From Tritrichomonas musculus (Eukaryota > Parabasalia > Tritrichomonadida > Tritrichomonadidae), in NCBI GenBank assembly GCA_039105265.1, contig JAPFFF010000005.1:5317501-5381500 (forward strand): a stretch of DNA of 64,000 nucleotides. The letters are read 5' to 3'. Made by a program: the position numbers and the translations under genes. The notes beneath the pieces were generated by a model. That model saw nothing but the letters and a program-made list of their open reading frames with translations, did not search any database and had not been told where the DNA came from. This document shows, piece by piece, positions 10,224 through 21,475 of this stretch; position 1 is the first letter of the stretch; each line of letters begins with the position of its first letter.

Positions 10224-13200
10224 ATGTTTAAGATTATACTTCTTGTTGCCCTTTCATTAGCTGCCGAGCCATTGTGTCCTGACACTCCAAAGGCAGTCAA
10301 AGTAACTGGTGAAACAGTTGGCGACGGTGCTTATTCGGACTGCATCAACATTACATCTTTGACGATCGGTAGTACAGTTAAAAAAATAGGGAAATCAGCA
10401 TTCAAAGGTTGCACTGAAATAGAAGGAGAAGTAGTTATTCCATCCTCTGTCACAAGAATTGAAGATAATGCTTTTGAAAACTGTTGCAAAATAACAGCGT
10501 TGGATTTCAGTTCCGCCACTAAATTGGAATTCGTAGGTGTTTCAGCATTTGAAAACTGCATAAAAGTAGGAAGTTTGGCGATTCCTAGCACTCTTGTTAA
10601 CATTTCAAAAAGAGCATTTTATAACTGTACTGGTATAACACATTTAACACTTCATGATGATATGGAATCCATTGATGATGAAGCCTTCTACAACTGTGAG
10701 CAATTGCAGTTATCTGCAGCTATTCCAACTTCGGTAAAAACAATTGGTAATTATGCTTTTTATAATTGCAAGGGATTTTATACGTCAAGGTCACTTAGTT
10801 TTGGTCCCGATTTGCAAAAAATTGGTGATTATGCCTTTTACAATTGGGAAAATGTCGGTGGTTTTTCCTTTTCAGACGGCCTAATCGAAATAGGTGACTA
10901 TTCATTTGCCAATGTTAAATGTGAATCTTGTTCAAGTAGTTATTTATCAATTCCAAGTTCTCTCAAACGAATAGGTGATTATGCTTTTTATCAATATGAT
11001 AAATTTTCTTCAATTGATTTTGGCTCAAATCTTGAAACTATTGGAAAGGCAGCTTTTGCAAATGCAAGTTCAACAAGTTCTTATTTGTCATTAAATTTCC
11101 CTTATTCTCTTAAAACAATTGGTGATTACGCATTTCAGCGGTTCAAAACTATCTATTCACTTGCATTAAGAGAGAATTTAGAAACAATTGGTAACTATGC
11201 ATTTGCAGATTGCACTTTTTCTAGCTCAAGTATAAGTTTAAATTTCCCAAGTTCTGTGCAAAAAATCGGAGATTTTGCTTTTTATAAATTTAAAAACATA
11301 TATTCAATAAGATTTAACCCATATGGTATGCTAAAAGAAATTGGGCAGTATGCATTTGCAGAATGTTCTCCGTATTATAGTTATAATAGTCTTCAAATCA
11401 ACTTTCCAGAAAATTTAGAAGTTATAAATGACTATGCCTTTTATAAATTCCAGAGATTATCAACTTTAAGTTTTGGTCCAAAATTAAACAGAATTGGTAA
11501 TTACGCTTTTGCTGAACCATTAAATAGCCAAAGCGGATATCTTTCCATAACTTTTCCAAATTCAACAAAAACAATTGGCGATTATGCCTTTTATGAATAT
11601 AAAGATATCTCTAGAATAACATTAGGCATAAATTTAGAAACGATTGGCAGATATGCCTTTGCCGAATGCACTTACTTAAATGGATATGACACATATCATT
11701 ATCCAAATAATCGATATTACTATCAAGATAGAAATGGCCTTGTAATCCCAAATTCAGTACGCCAAATTGGTGATCATGCTTTTTACCAATGCACATACAT
11801 ACGTTACTTATATTTAAGCTGTAATCTTCAAGTAATTGAAAATAACACCTTTTATGGTTGCAGTTCAATTCAACAGCATGTTGCAATTCCAGATTCATGC
11901 ACCACCATTGAAGAATCTGCATTTGAAGGTTGTGAAAATATTGAATTTTTATCGTTTGGCAAAAGCCTTGTTGAAATTGGAGATAATGCCTTCAAAGGAT
12001 GCACAAATCTGTATGGTCCTTTATTGATTCCTGATTCAGTAGAAAAAATTGGTAAAAATGCGTTTTTACAATGCCAAAGTATTAATTATTTGCATGTTGG
12101 GAACAGAGTCACTGAAATTCAAGATGGTGCTTTTCAAGATTGCAAGGGAGTAAACTTTATGACTGGTATTCCAGTAAATCTCACTGTTTTAGGTGATAAT
12201 GCATTCAATGGCTGTAGTTCAATGGTTGCTGATATTGTTATTCCAGATGGTGTGATAAATATTAGTCAAGGTGCTTTTCAAGATTGCAATTCGATTACTT
12301 CATTAAAAATTGGGAAAAATGTTCAAGATATTGGTGATTTTGCTTTTTCTGAATGTAAGAATATTAAATCGATTTCAGGTGCATTTGAAAGCCTTAAAAC
12401 TATTGGTCTTAACGCCTTTTTTAATTGTGAAAGAATGGCAGGAAATATCGTGTTTCCAAATGCAGTCGAAATAATTCCTAATTATGCATTTTTTGGATGC
12501 CGTTCATTAAATTCTATTAAGTTTGGAGACTCATTACAAGAGATTGGAGATTATGCCTTTTATTATTGTATTAATTTGACAGGAAAATTAGATTTGCCTT
12601 CTACTCTTTATTCTCTTGGAAATTATTCTTTTTTCGGATGTTATAATTTAACAGGAGTACTATCTATCCCGCCTTATGTACAAGAAATTAAAGAATATAC
12701 TTTTTATTACTGCAAAGGAATTACTGAGCTTCAAATGACAAACAATATCACTACAATTTATCAAAGTGCTTTCTGTAACTGTGAAGAACTTACTTCAATA
12801 ACTTTTTCAGACAATTTATCAGTTATTAGTGATTATGCATTTGCATATTGTTACAAATTGCAGTCAATTGAACTTCCCTATAATTTGACAACAATTAGTA
12901 GATACGGATTTTACGATTGCAGTTCGGTTTCATCTATTGTATTTAATGATAATGTTACCGATATTCAATATAATGCATTCGCATATTGCACAACCCTTAC
13001 TGAGTTAAAACTCCCAGACCAATTAGAAGAAATAAATGAGAGAGTTTTTGCATCATGTACGAATCTTCTTACTATTAGTTTTCCTGCCAATTTAACTAAA
13101 ATAAATTCATATGCTTTTGCTGAATGTGAAAACTTAACAACACTTCAATTTACTGATAAATTAGATACTATAGGTGAATATGCATTCTCTAGTTGTATCT

Positions 13201-16200
13201 CCCTTACAAAAATCACTTTCAATATTAACTTGACAACCATTGAAAGTTATGCATTTGAGCATTGCACTAAATTGGATAATCTTGAATTAACCGACAATAT
13301 CTCAACTGTTGGATCGTATTCGTTTTGGCATTGCGAATTGCTTTCTACATTGACATTCCCTTCAAAACTTAAGAGTATTGGAGAGTATGCATTTGCTTTT
13401 TGTATCGATTTACAGACATTAGATTTGCCAGCTGAATTGACGTCGGTAAGTGTAGGATGTTTCTTTAACTGTAGTAAGCTCGATACCATCGCATTTAATA
13501 ACAAAGTTAGAAGTATAGGTTATCGTTCTTTTTATAATTGCTTTACAATAAAGAACTTAGTTTTCAATAACGATATTAGTACCATAGGTGAATCAGCATT
13601 TCAATTTTGTTCAGGTATTGAAACAATAACTTGGCCAACGAGCTTACAATCACTTGGTGAACTGAGTTTTGCAAATTGCACAACGATTAAATCATTAGTA
13701 TTTCCAAATAATCTTCGAACAATTGGATCTAGTGCATTTGCTGCATGCACAAATGTCGAAAGTGTCGTACTAGGAACATCAGTTTCAACAATAGATAGTT
13801 TTGCCTTCGCTTATTGTCATAAACTGCTAACAATTAGACTTACTGATTCTCTTACTAGTGTTGGAGATTATGCATTTCGTGAATGCATTGGACTTACCAA
13901 ATATACAATTGCATCAGAGTTGGATGATTCTATTTTTGGAACTGGTGTATTTTATAATTGCTCAAACTTAACAGAAAAAGTTACTTTCCCATCTAAATTT
14001 ACATCAATTCCAGATGAATTTCTCTCGCACTCTGTAGGATTAACCGAATTTGAAATTCATAATAAAATAGAAAATATTGGATTTGGTGCATTTGATAGTT
14101 GCATAAGATTGACAAAAGAAAACTTAACATTTTCTAATAAACTTTTATACATAGGCGATTCAGCATTTCGTAACTGTACCAATTTGAAAGGTCATTTAAT
14201 CCTTCCAGATTCACTTTGGTATATTGGAGCTCATGCATTTGAATTTTGCACAGGATTTAAGAACACTTTAGAAATACCAGGCTCAATTAAAAATATTTTT
14301 AATAATACATTTGCTCAATGCAGAGGCTTTTCATCATTAATATTGCATGAAGGATTGCTTCAAATTTACAGTTCAGCATTTTATAATTGCACAGGACTTG
14401 TTTCAAGTTTAGAATTCCCTTCATCTTTACATTATTTAGAACCATATGCCTTCTACAACTGCACAGGAATTACTGGATCTCTTAATTTATCAAATATTGA
14501 ACGAATCATTGGAAGGTATGCATTCTATAACTGTATAAAATTAAAGGGAACTTTAACACTTGGAGAAGGTGTTACTACTGTTGGAGAATATGCTTTTTAC
14601 AAATGTTCTGGCTTAAGTGGTCAAATTTACTTATCAAGATATATTTCTCAAATTGAGCAATACGCATTCTATGGATGCTCAAATCTTGAAGGTCCATTGA
14701 ACTTTTCATCAAATCTTGAAGAAATTGGAAATTTCGCCTTTTATAGATGTACTTCGCTTAACGGATTTTTGCATCTTGGATCTGACATAAGTAACATTGG
14801 ATCTTATGCCTTTTGTGGATGCTCAAAAATAAAAGGTGTCCTAAGAATTGGTTTGCACTCAAGATGCTACATTAATGATTATGCTTTCTCTGAATGCACA
14901 GGATTTTCAGGTTTGATTCTTTATAATGTCTCTCATGTTGGCAAATTTGCTTTTAATCGATGTGTTGGATTCAAAGATTCACTGATATTTGAATCTTATT
15001 ATTATTATAATAATAATTATGAAATGGATATAGATGATTACGCATTTTATAAATGCACAGGTTTTAATGGAAACTTAACATTGCCTAATTATCTCTCTTC
15101 GATTGGAAACTATGCATTTTATGGTTGCACAGGATTTAAAGGTAATTTAGTAATACCACCAAAGACTGAATACATTGGAGATTATGCATTTGCAAATTGC
15201 AATAACTTTTCGCCAAACTTAACATTAGCATATTATGATAAATATTATGATTTAATAACAGAAGTAAAGCACATTGGCGATTATGCATTTTACAATTGCC
15301 GAGGACTTACTGGAAACTTGATTTTGTCAAATGATTTGGTCTATATTGGAAAAAGCGCCTTTGCTGATTGCTCATTCAATGGTGATTTAACAATGTTTGA
15401 TGGATATAATTTGCACATTAATCAGTATGCATTTAACAATACAAAATTTGCGACATTAATTTATTGGGGTTATGTAGAACCTTCATATTCACATCCAATT
15501 GGTTTAGATGCAAATATAAAGATTTATGCACCAAGGATTCTCGAAACATGTGAAAAGCATACCTTTGCTTATAGGAGTCCAAGCTTTTGTTCCTATAATG
15601 TATTCAATAGTAATATTCAACAATCAAATGATGATGATGATAAAGTTGAAATTAATATTAAATTTAATGAAGTTCAAGAATATGTAGCAAGATTTAGTGA
15701 AGAAGTTGAAGCACAAAAGAATAAAGATTTTGAAAACAAAACCAATGAAATCAAACTTGATATAACTGATATACCAATTGAAGAGGAAATTCCACTCCTG
15801 ACTGATAAATATGGAGAAAACGATATTATAAAATTCAAAGGAAAAGACAATTTCAAGCTTAAATACGATGGTGGAAATGTAAAATTAGCTTTGGACCAAT
15901 ATGGGTACTCAAACGCTAAATGTACACTAAAATTAAATCAAGCTGATCCAAAAATATCATTTGCTAAAAATAGTGTTTCTAGTATTTATAATTTAGACAC
16001 GAGCTCAAATAGTGTAAACTTTGATTCATTATCAGAAATTGGAAATGGTGATCTTACTATTAATGTTCCAAAAGGCGTTAATTCAGTAACAATGAAAGAG
16101 CTTGTTCTATCTTCCAATGGCAAATTAAACATTAACAAATGTCAAAAGAGTGATTGGAATGATTGTACTGCAATACCTGTTGATGTTAACAATATAACTG

Positions 16201-16811
16201 CTCAAAATAATGATGGTTATCCATTCAAAATGAGTAACATTAATGTTAATGGTCAATTTAATGTTAAGCAAACAGCAACTGTTGAATTTGGCGATAATGT
16301 TTCTTTAACCGAATCTGACATTATTTATAAAATTGATGAATTGAATTTTGCTGGTTCTTATCCAGTATTTTCTGGCGAAACTAAGACAGTTCCAAGAGAT
16401 TTCTATATAAAATTGCCCGAAGATCTCTCCAATATCAATCTTAGTCAAATTGGTGATATTGTTCTATTTAAGGGTAACTTTAGTTGCACTGAATGGCGTG
16501 ATAAAGTTCATTTTGATTATGGCAAAAAATACTTCAATTATACAGATTGTGTGCCTGAAAGTGAAACCGGTAACTTTGCAAGTTTACTTGAAGATAACCA
16601 AGTATTAAAACTCTTCGCTAACAAAGAATATGAAAATGATTTCGGTAAAACTGTTTGCAGCAAGAGTAAAAAATTAAGTGGAGGTGCAATTGCAGGAATT
16701 GTAATTGCATGCATCGTTGCAGTAGCTGCAATTGTTGTAGGTGAATACTTCTTAATTATGCACTTTAAGAATAAGGAGGATGCCAGTGAAAAAGAAGCTG
16801 AAGAGCCATAG
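10224..16811 (+). CDS. giant BspA-like leucine-rich-repeat surface protein (2195 aa)
   Basis: Residues 1-16 (MFKIILLVALSLAAEP) are a cleavable-type signal peptide. From about residue 30 to 1790 the protein is an unbroken array of roughly 23-residue BspA/TpLRR (LRR_5) repeats with the recurring pattern L..IG.YAF..C..L......P..L. Residues 1790-2150 are non-repetitive, with paired Cys (CTLKLNQ, KCQKSDWNDC, SCTEWRD, DCVPES), likely a membrane-proximal domain. A single helix at about 2153-2181 (AIAGIVIACIVAVAAIVVG) is followed by a short charged tail (KNKEDASEKEAEEP). This is a type I membrane protein with a large ectodomain. BspA-like proteins are hugely expanded in trichomonads and are linked to adhesion to host cells or bacteria. 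At 2195 residues this is a long member. The start is set by the signal peptide and the promoter motif. No frame breaks. Confidence 0.93.
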   Translation: MFKIILLVALSLAAEPLCPDTPKAVKVTGETVGDGAYSDCINITSLTIGSTVKKIGKSAFKGCTEIEGEVVIPSSVTRIEDNAFENCCKITALDFSSATKLEFVGVSAFENCIKVGSLAIPSTLVNISKRAFYNCTGITHLTLHDDMESIDDEAFYNCEQLQLSAAIPTSVKTIGNYAFYNCKGFYTSRSLSFGPDLQKIGDYAFYNWENVGGFSFSDGLIEIGDYSFANVKCESCSSSYLSIPSSLKRIGDYAFYQYDKFSSIDFGSNLETIGKAAFANASSTSSYLSLNFPYSLKTIGDYAFQRFKTIYSLALRENLETIGNYAFADCTFSSSSISLNFPSSVQKIGDFAFYKFKNIYSIRFNPYGMLKEIGQYAFAECSPYYSYNSLQINFPENLEVINDYAFYKFQRLSTLSFGPKLNRIGNYAFAEPLNSQSGYLSITFPNSTKTIGDYAFYEYKDISRITLGINLETIGRYAFAECTYLNGYDTYHYPNNRYYYQDRNGLVIPNSVRQIGDHAFYQCTYIRYLYLSCNLQVIENNTFYGCSSIQQHVAIPDSCTTIEESAFEGCENIEFLSFGKSLVEIGDNAFKGCTNLYGPLLIPDSVEKIGKNAFLQCQSINYLHVGNRVTEIQDGAFQDCKGVNFMTGIPVNLTVLGDNAFNGCSSMVADIVIPDGVINISQGAFQDCNSITSLKIGKNVQDIGDFAFSECKNIKSISGAFESLKTIGLNAFFNCERMAGNIVFPNAVEIIPNYAFFGCRSLNSIKFGDSLQEIGDYAFYYCINLTGKLDLPSTLYSLGNYSFFGCYNLTGVLSIPPYVQEIKEYTFYYCKGITELQMTNNITTIYQSAFCNCEELTSITFSDNLSVISDYAFAYCYKLQSIELPYNLTTISRYGFYDCSSVSSIVFNDNVTDIQYNAFAYCTTLTELKLPDQLEEINERVFASCTNLLTISFPANLTKINSYAFAECENLTTLQFTDKLDTIGEYAFSSCISLTKITFNINLTTIESYAFEHCTKLDNLELTDNISTVGSYSFWHCELLSTLTFPSKLKSIGEYAFAFCIDLQTLDLPAELTSVSVGCFFNCSKLDTIAFNNKVRSIGYRSFYNCFTIKNLVFNNDISTIGESAFQFCSGIETITWPTSLQSLGELSFANCTTIKSLVFPNNLRTIGSSAFAACTNVESVVLGTSVSTIDSFAFAYCHKLLTIRLTDSLTSVGDYAFRECIGLTKYTIASELDDSIFGTGVFYNCSNLTEKVTFPSKFTSIPDEFLSHSVGLTEFEIHNKIENIGFGAFDSCIRLTKENLTFSNKLLYIGDSAFRNCTNLKGHLILPDSLWYIGAHAFEFCTGFKNTLEIPGSIKNIFNNTFAQCRGFSSLILHEGLLQIYSSAFYNCTGLVSSLEFPSSLHYLEPYAFYNCTGITGSLNLSNIERIIGRYAFYNCIKLKGTLTLGEGVTTVGEYAFYKCSGLSGQIYLSRYISQIEQYAFYGCSNLEGPLNFSSNLEEIGNFAFYRCTSLNGFLHLGSDISNIGSYAFCGCSKIKGVLRIGLHSRCYINDYAFSECTGFSGLILYNVSHVGKFAFNRCVGFKDSLIFESYYYYNNNYEMDIDDYAFYKCTGFNGNLTLPNYLSSIGNYAFYGCTGFKGNLVIPPKTEYIGDYAFANCNNFSPNLTLAYYDKYYDLITEVKHIGDYAFYNCRGLTGNLILSNDLVYIGKSAFADCSFNGDLTMFDGYNLHINQYAFNNTKFATLIYWGYVEPSYSHPIGLDANIKIYAPRILETCEKHTFAYRSPSFCSYNVFNSNIQQSNDDDDKVEINIKFNEVQEYVARFSEEVEAQKNKDFENKTNEIKLDITDIPIEEEIPLLTDKYGENDIIKFKGKDNFKLKYDGGNVKLALDQYGYSNAKCTLKLNQADPKISFAKNSVSSIYNLDTSSNSVNFDSLSEIGNGDLTINVPKGVNSVTMKELVLSSNGKLNINKCQKSDWNDCTAIPVDVNNITAQNNDGYPFKMSNINVNGQFNVKQTATVEFGDNVSLTESDIIYKIDELNFAGSYPVFSGETKTVPRDFYIKLPEDLSNINLSQIGDIVLFKGNFSCTEWRDKVHFDYGKKYFNYTDCVPESETGNFASLLEDNQVLKLFANKEYENDFGKTVCSKSKKLSGGAIAGIVIACIVAVAAIVVGEYFLIMHFKNKEDASEKEAEEP

Positions 16812-17712
16812 GATTAAAAATATTATTATAAACTTTTTGGAAATTGGGTACACTTTTCATAATTCAATTGATTTTAATAAAAAAAAAATTATTTTTTTGC
16901 ATTTTACATAAATTTTTCGAAACTTCTATTAATATATAAATCGTTATTATATCTATATCAAAGAAAATTAAGAAATTTCATGTTTTTTGTATATTTGAAT
17001 ATTGAAATATTTTAATTGGTCCAGACTTTTGAATAAAAATATGAAAAAGCGTCAAGAAATAATAAAATCTTGCTAAATAATATATTGTCAGACTATATTT
17101 TCTCAATTTGATATTGGAAAAATTCTTTTCTGCATTGGAAAAATGGATATTTTTTAATAGTGGAAAAATGCATTTTGATCATGAAAAATTCATTTCGATA
17201 GTAGAAAATACTCTTTGATCATGAAAAATTCTTTTTGATAGTGGAAAATTTTTTCGATGAAAAAATCCTTTTGATAGTGGAAAATTTTTTTTGAGAGTGG
17301 AAAATTCTTTTTAATAGTAGAAAATTTAAGCAAGAACTAAATCAATATAATGATTTACTTGTATGGGTGAATATCATATTTAATAATCTTGATTAAGGAT
17401 AATCTATTAATAAGCAGGAACCAAATTATTAAATGATTTATCCTGAAAATTAATTATATCTTTTTAGCTCAAATCAAAATGATGATTAAATAGCCCCTAT
17501 TTTGGAGGGGAAAAAAAAAAATAGTGACTAATGAACTTTTAGAATTTTTCAATAGTTTAAATAAACTTTTTGAGAAATACAAAAGAATAATTGTTCTTTA
17601 AAAAAAGCATAATTGAGTATTTTTTCATAAAAAAGGTTGATTTAATTATTCGAATGGCCTATTGGGCTTCCTAAATTTATATAATAGAGGATTTAATGGT
17701 TAATACCAGTAT
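16812..17712. other. intergenic DNA with a degenerate minisatellite
   Basis: AT-rich 3' flank of the BspA-like gene. It contains the GTGGAAAA minisatellite listed separately and no gene. Confidence 0.5.
17125..17325. repeat. degenerate GATAGTGGAAAATT minisatellite
   Basis: About eight variable-length units built on GATAGTGGAAAATTCTTTTT recur with spacing of about 20-30 bases. No reading frame spans it. Confidence 0.7.
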
Positions 17713-18190
17713 AGACTTGTTATTTTGAGAATCGATATCAAAAACGTCACTTTTTTACATCTGATACTCGATTATCAGTTTAAAAATCTGATATCGAAAT
17801 TATCGATTATCAAGATATCAGATATGAAATGTGATATAAAAATAATTGTTAACTTGATATCAATTACCGAGATCTCGAGATCTCAAACAGATTTATCTTT
17901 TTTTTATAATTGGTATTTGTGATTTTATAATATTTAAAAATAAATAATATAATATATTGATGTTTATTTTAAGATTAAAATCAAAAAATACATTCTTTTT
18001 TATGAAATATTTGAGAATGAATTACGATCATATATTTATCAAAAAGTTTAATTGAAAATTCTGATATCAAAAGCTGAGAAAAAACATTCTCGATCTCTGA
18101 AATCAATCTCGAGAATCTGTGCATATTTATGTATCGATATCAAAAAGTCAATCAATTATCGATCTCGAGAATCGGAGAATAACAAGTCTA
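17713..18190. mobile_element. 478-bp MITE, copy 1, with 8-bp target duplication
   Basis: The ends are TAGACTTGTTATT and the inverse AATAACAAGTCTA. They are flanked by the perfect direct repeat TACCAGTA at 17705-17712 and 18191-18198, a target-site duplication. The inside is dense in palindromic GATATC, ATCGAT and CTCGAG steps, including the 16-bp palindrome GAGATCTCGAGATCTC. The 65-codon frame at 17725 recurs in every copy because the element recurs; it has no domain and I do not call it a gene. An 8-bp duplication suits hAT-like transposition, but the transposase family is not proven. Another copy of identical length lies at 53704. Confidence 0.9.
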
Positions 18191-18321
18191 TACCAGTATT
18201 AAATAAGAAAATAAATTTTTTTTAATTAGTTAAAAAAGCATGAATGGATTCATACTTTATTTTCTTATTTACAGAACTTTATGAAAAAATATTAATCAAA
18301 TAATGATCTCAATTCTAAGAA

Positions 18322-18474
18322 TAGGCTGATTATTCTCCGATTCTCGAGATCGATAATTGATTAACTTTTTGATATCGATGCATAAATATGCACTGATTCT
18401 CGAGATCGATTTCAGAGATCGAGAATGTTTTTCTAGTCTTTTGATATCAGAATTTTCAATTAAACTTTTTGATA
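18322..18474 (-). mobile_element. 478-bp MITE family, copy 2, outer fragment (interrupted)
   Basis: Reverse-oriented end portion of the same family, beginning TAGGCTGATTATTCTCCG (a diverged terminus) and running through the TCTCGAGATCGATAATTGAT core. It stops abruptly inside CTTTTTGATA, where another element is inserted. The rest of the copy resumes at 21043. Confidence 0.8.
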
Positions 18475-18525
18475 TAGGGAGTCCAACGATAGAAATTTTT
18501 TTCATATGAATAAAAATAAAAATAT

Positions 18526-20346
18526 TTAAGGTTCTCCTTTCAAATTCATAAGATTAAATTCAATGAGATTTCACAAATAAAATATACATAAATATCGTTT
18601 TTAAAAATGAATTAAAATATAAAATTTATATAGATATATATTTCATATGATTTAATAAAAATATATTTATGAAATCTTACCGATTTTGTTTTTTTACAGA
18701 TAGAAATCATAGAATTAAAGATTCAATAAAATTTTGAATAAAATAAGATTTAATCGTTGAGGCAAAATATTTTTATTTTTCACCAAAACTTTTTCCGAAA
18801 AATGCTCTATTGAATTATAGTTGGTGGACATAATTCTGTTTTGGAGACATAATTATGTTTTCACATCATTTCTATATATTCAAATTGGACTTTTAAAAAA
18901 ACAATTGTAGAACAATTAATATCATATTGGATACATTCTATTCCCCGATTTTCATTCACTTTTATCAAACTAAATTTGATCATAAATATGATATCGAATT
19001 TATAATTTCTGAATATTTTTTTATTATTTGAAAAAAATTATAATTTACTTTTCATCTATAATTAAAATGTATCATTATTATTTATTGAAATAAAATAGAT
19101 AATATAAAAAAATGGTTTCATTTTCATTTCACTACTCAAAAAACTCATTTCATATCACATTTCATTCTTTTACAATAAAAAAAAGGTTGTTTTAATTTGC
19201 TCTAACATAGTTATTATTTTAGAATATAATGTATATATTATATTTTAGAAAAAAATTTATTGAAATAATAATTATATAAAAAGAAAAAGTGTTTTCGAAA
19301 TATGACAAAAATCATTCATACAAAATTACTAATTTTGAAAAATGAGTTTATTTTATTTCAAATTAGATGCAGTATTAATCAACTATATGATGCATATAAT
19401 ATATTAAATATATTAATATGGTTGAAAAAGAATCAATCTTGGAAAAATTTCATTTTTCTTTTTTTCATTCAAAATCATTCATAAATCACTCATGCATAAT
19501 TGATATGATTTCAGAATTACATTATTTGATAATACATACAATGAAATATATTATTAATCCTCTAAAAATCATTGTTGCCCATCAAGATTTCAGGTTTTTC
19601 TAAGAAATATACAAATTTAACTTTTTTATTTTTTCTATTATAATAGCATTAAAAATAGCAATTAATCAATAAATATTAGGTAAGTATAGAAGAACTATTA
19701 AAATAATGAAAATAATTTCTCAATGTCTAAAATTGAAAGTCTTTTTAAGTTATTTCAGAAGTTACTCTTTTTCATTAAGGTAATAGATCTTGAGTAGAAC
19801 CGCCAATTTTATTCTTTCAATATCATTATACTATATGCATTATATCAAATATTTAAATAAAAATTTAAAAGTTTTTATTTTTTATTGGAAAAAAACAAAA
19901 AAGTGATATGATTTTTAACTTTATTTTGTGCATCAAAATTTTCTTATATGAAAGTTTTTAGATATCAATTATCTGAAAAAATTATATCATTACTGATTAT
20001 GAATTAATGATATTATTATTAAATCCCAAGTTTCAATTATTGAGAATAAAATAAGCATTTTGACTTTTTTTTTTCATTAATGGCAAAATTTCATATAAAT
20101 CACAAATATAATAGCTCATTTAATTAAATAATGATGTACATAAAATACATTAATAAAGTATATAATATTATCAAATTATCTTTAAAAAGTATTGAGAAAA
20201 ATGTGTTTTATTTTTGTGTACCATTCAAAAAGTTGAGCAAACATGATTATGTCCCAAAAACATAATTATGTCCACCAACTATATATATTCTATGAGTTAA
20301 TTCAATATTGAATAATATACATTTTTTTAGGGAAGGAGAACCTTAA
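18526..20346. mobile_element. TTAA-bounded 1.8-kb inner element
   Basis: The ends are TTAAGGTTCTCCTT (18526-18539) and the exact inverse AAGGAGAACCTTAA (20333-20346). A TTAA at each outer end is the target signature of piggyBac-type elements, though no transposase remains. A related end (TTTAAGGTTTTTTAATTCATAA) appears near 6864. Confidence 0.55.
18818..20281. mobile_element. mariner-like 1.46-kb innermost element, transposase decayed
   Basis: The ends are TAGTTGGTGGACATAATT and, inverted, AATTATGTCCACCAACTA, each next to a TA dinucleotide (18816-18817 and 20282-20283). A second inverted block (TTGGAGACATAATTATG near 18840 facing CATGATTATGTCCCAA near 20241) extends the termini to about 40 bases. 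Size and termini fit a Tc1/mariner-type element, but the interior has no recognisable transposase frame. Confidence 0.65.
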
Positions 20347-20407
20347 TTAAAAATAATCTATAAATCATTTTATATATAAATTATATTTTATTTTTGAAAA
20401 TTATCTA

Positions 20408-20906
20408 TCAGGAGTCGAGAGTGCTCTTTTTTAAATTTCTGAAGCTTTGTTTGAAATAATCAAAAACATTTCACATATAAACAATGAGGAAAATGATAGA
20501 TTAAATAAACACATATATACAAAAATTGATTAAATATTAAGAAATTGATAAAATGTCGTTAAATAATGAAAAAATGTTAATCTTATTGATTCAAATTAGA
20601 AAATTCAATTTTTATTTAATTAAATTTGAATTTTTCGCTGTAGAAATAGAAATAAAATCTAATTAATGAATATTAACATACCAAGAATGTATTTTTAAAA
20701 TTGTTGATATTTGATAAACAAATATTTCTATTGAGTAAGCTATTATACTTCATGAATACTTCTTAACTATTATTTAATGATAAAAATCAAAAAATCTGAA
20801 AAAATATTATAAATTGGTACTCGAATAACAACTTTATGATAAAAATAGAGAAAAAAATGTTTAAACAGAGTCTGTGAATTTTTAAAAGGGAAATCTCGAC
20901 TCCTGA
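20408..20906. mobile_element. 499-bp MITE with TA flanks
   Basis: The ends are TCAGGAGTCGAGA and the inverse TCTCGACTCCTGA, each flanked by TA (20406-20407 and 20907-20908). It lies inside the 2.57-kb element but outside the TTAA-bounded one. No coding content. Confidence 0.7.
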
Positions 20907-21042
20907 TAGACATTTTGGGAAAATAAATATACCAATATTTATGATTAATTTTATGTATATTAATTATGATAATTTTATTACTAATATATAAAGAATTAAT
21001 TTGAATTAAATTTTCTGAGCAATTTAATCGTTGGAGTACCTA

Positions 21043-21345
21043 TTTTTTGATAAATATATGATCGTAATTCATTCTCAAATATTTCATAAAAAATAAGCAT
21101 CAATGAATTCTATTATTTATTTTTAAGTATTTTAAAATCACAAATATCAATTATAAAAAAAGATAAATCTGTTTGAGATCTCGAGATCCCGGTTACAGAT
21201 ATCAAGTTAACAATTATTTTTATATCACATTTCATATCTGATATCTTGATAATCGATAATCTCGATATCAGATTTTTAAACTGATAATCGAGTATCAGAA
21301 GCAAAAAAGTGACGTTTTTGATATCGATTCTCAAAATATCATTTT
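21043..21345 (-). mobile_element. 478-bp MITE family, copy 2, second fragment
   Basis: Continuation of the interrupted copy from 18474: it resumes at TTTTTTGATAAATATATGATC and runs to about 21345 with GATATCGATTCTCAAAAT. The outer end is diverged (ATTTTCAGACTG) compared with the other copies, so the duplication at its own borders cannot be read. Confidence 0.8.
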
Positions 21346-21475
21346 CAGACTGAAAATTTCATTTTTATTTTTTTGCATGTAACATATTCCCTTATAAGAC
21401 AGAAATGAAGAAATTAATAAAAAAAAATTTAGTCATTTCTAAGAAAAGTATTAATCAAAAAAATGATAGATAGAA

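Larger units (their letters stand above)
18475..21042. mobile_element. 2.57-kb element inserted into the MITE, itself holding further insertions
   Basis: It begins TAGGGAGTCCAACGAT and ends ATCGTTGGAGTACCTA, an imperfect 16-bp inverted repeat. The split MITE sequence TTTTTGATA is repeated on both sides, giving a 9-10 bp target duplication with a one-base ambiguity in the T run. Comparing the interrupted copy with intact copies defines the insertion point. There is no long ORF; the frames at 19302 and 19418 (about 60 codons) show no domain. A 9-10 bp duplication fits Mutator-like elements, but this is inference. Confidence 0.75.

Noticed and set aside
17725-17922. Conserved small protein MRIDIKNVTFLHLILDYQFK in three places
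   Set aside because: The conservation follows the 478-bp MITE DNA, including non-coding parts; the frame is a by-product.
19302-19603. Two overlapping 60-codon ORFs as transposase remnants
   Set aside because: Low-complexity AT-rich frames with no recognisable motif.
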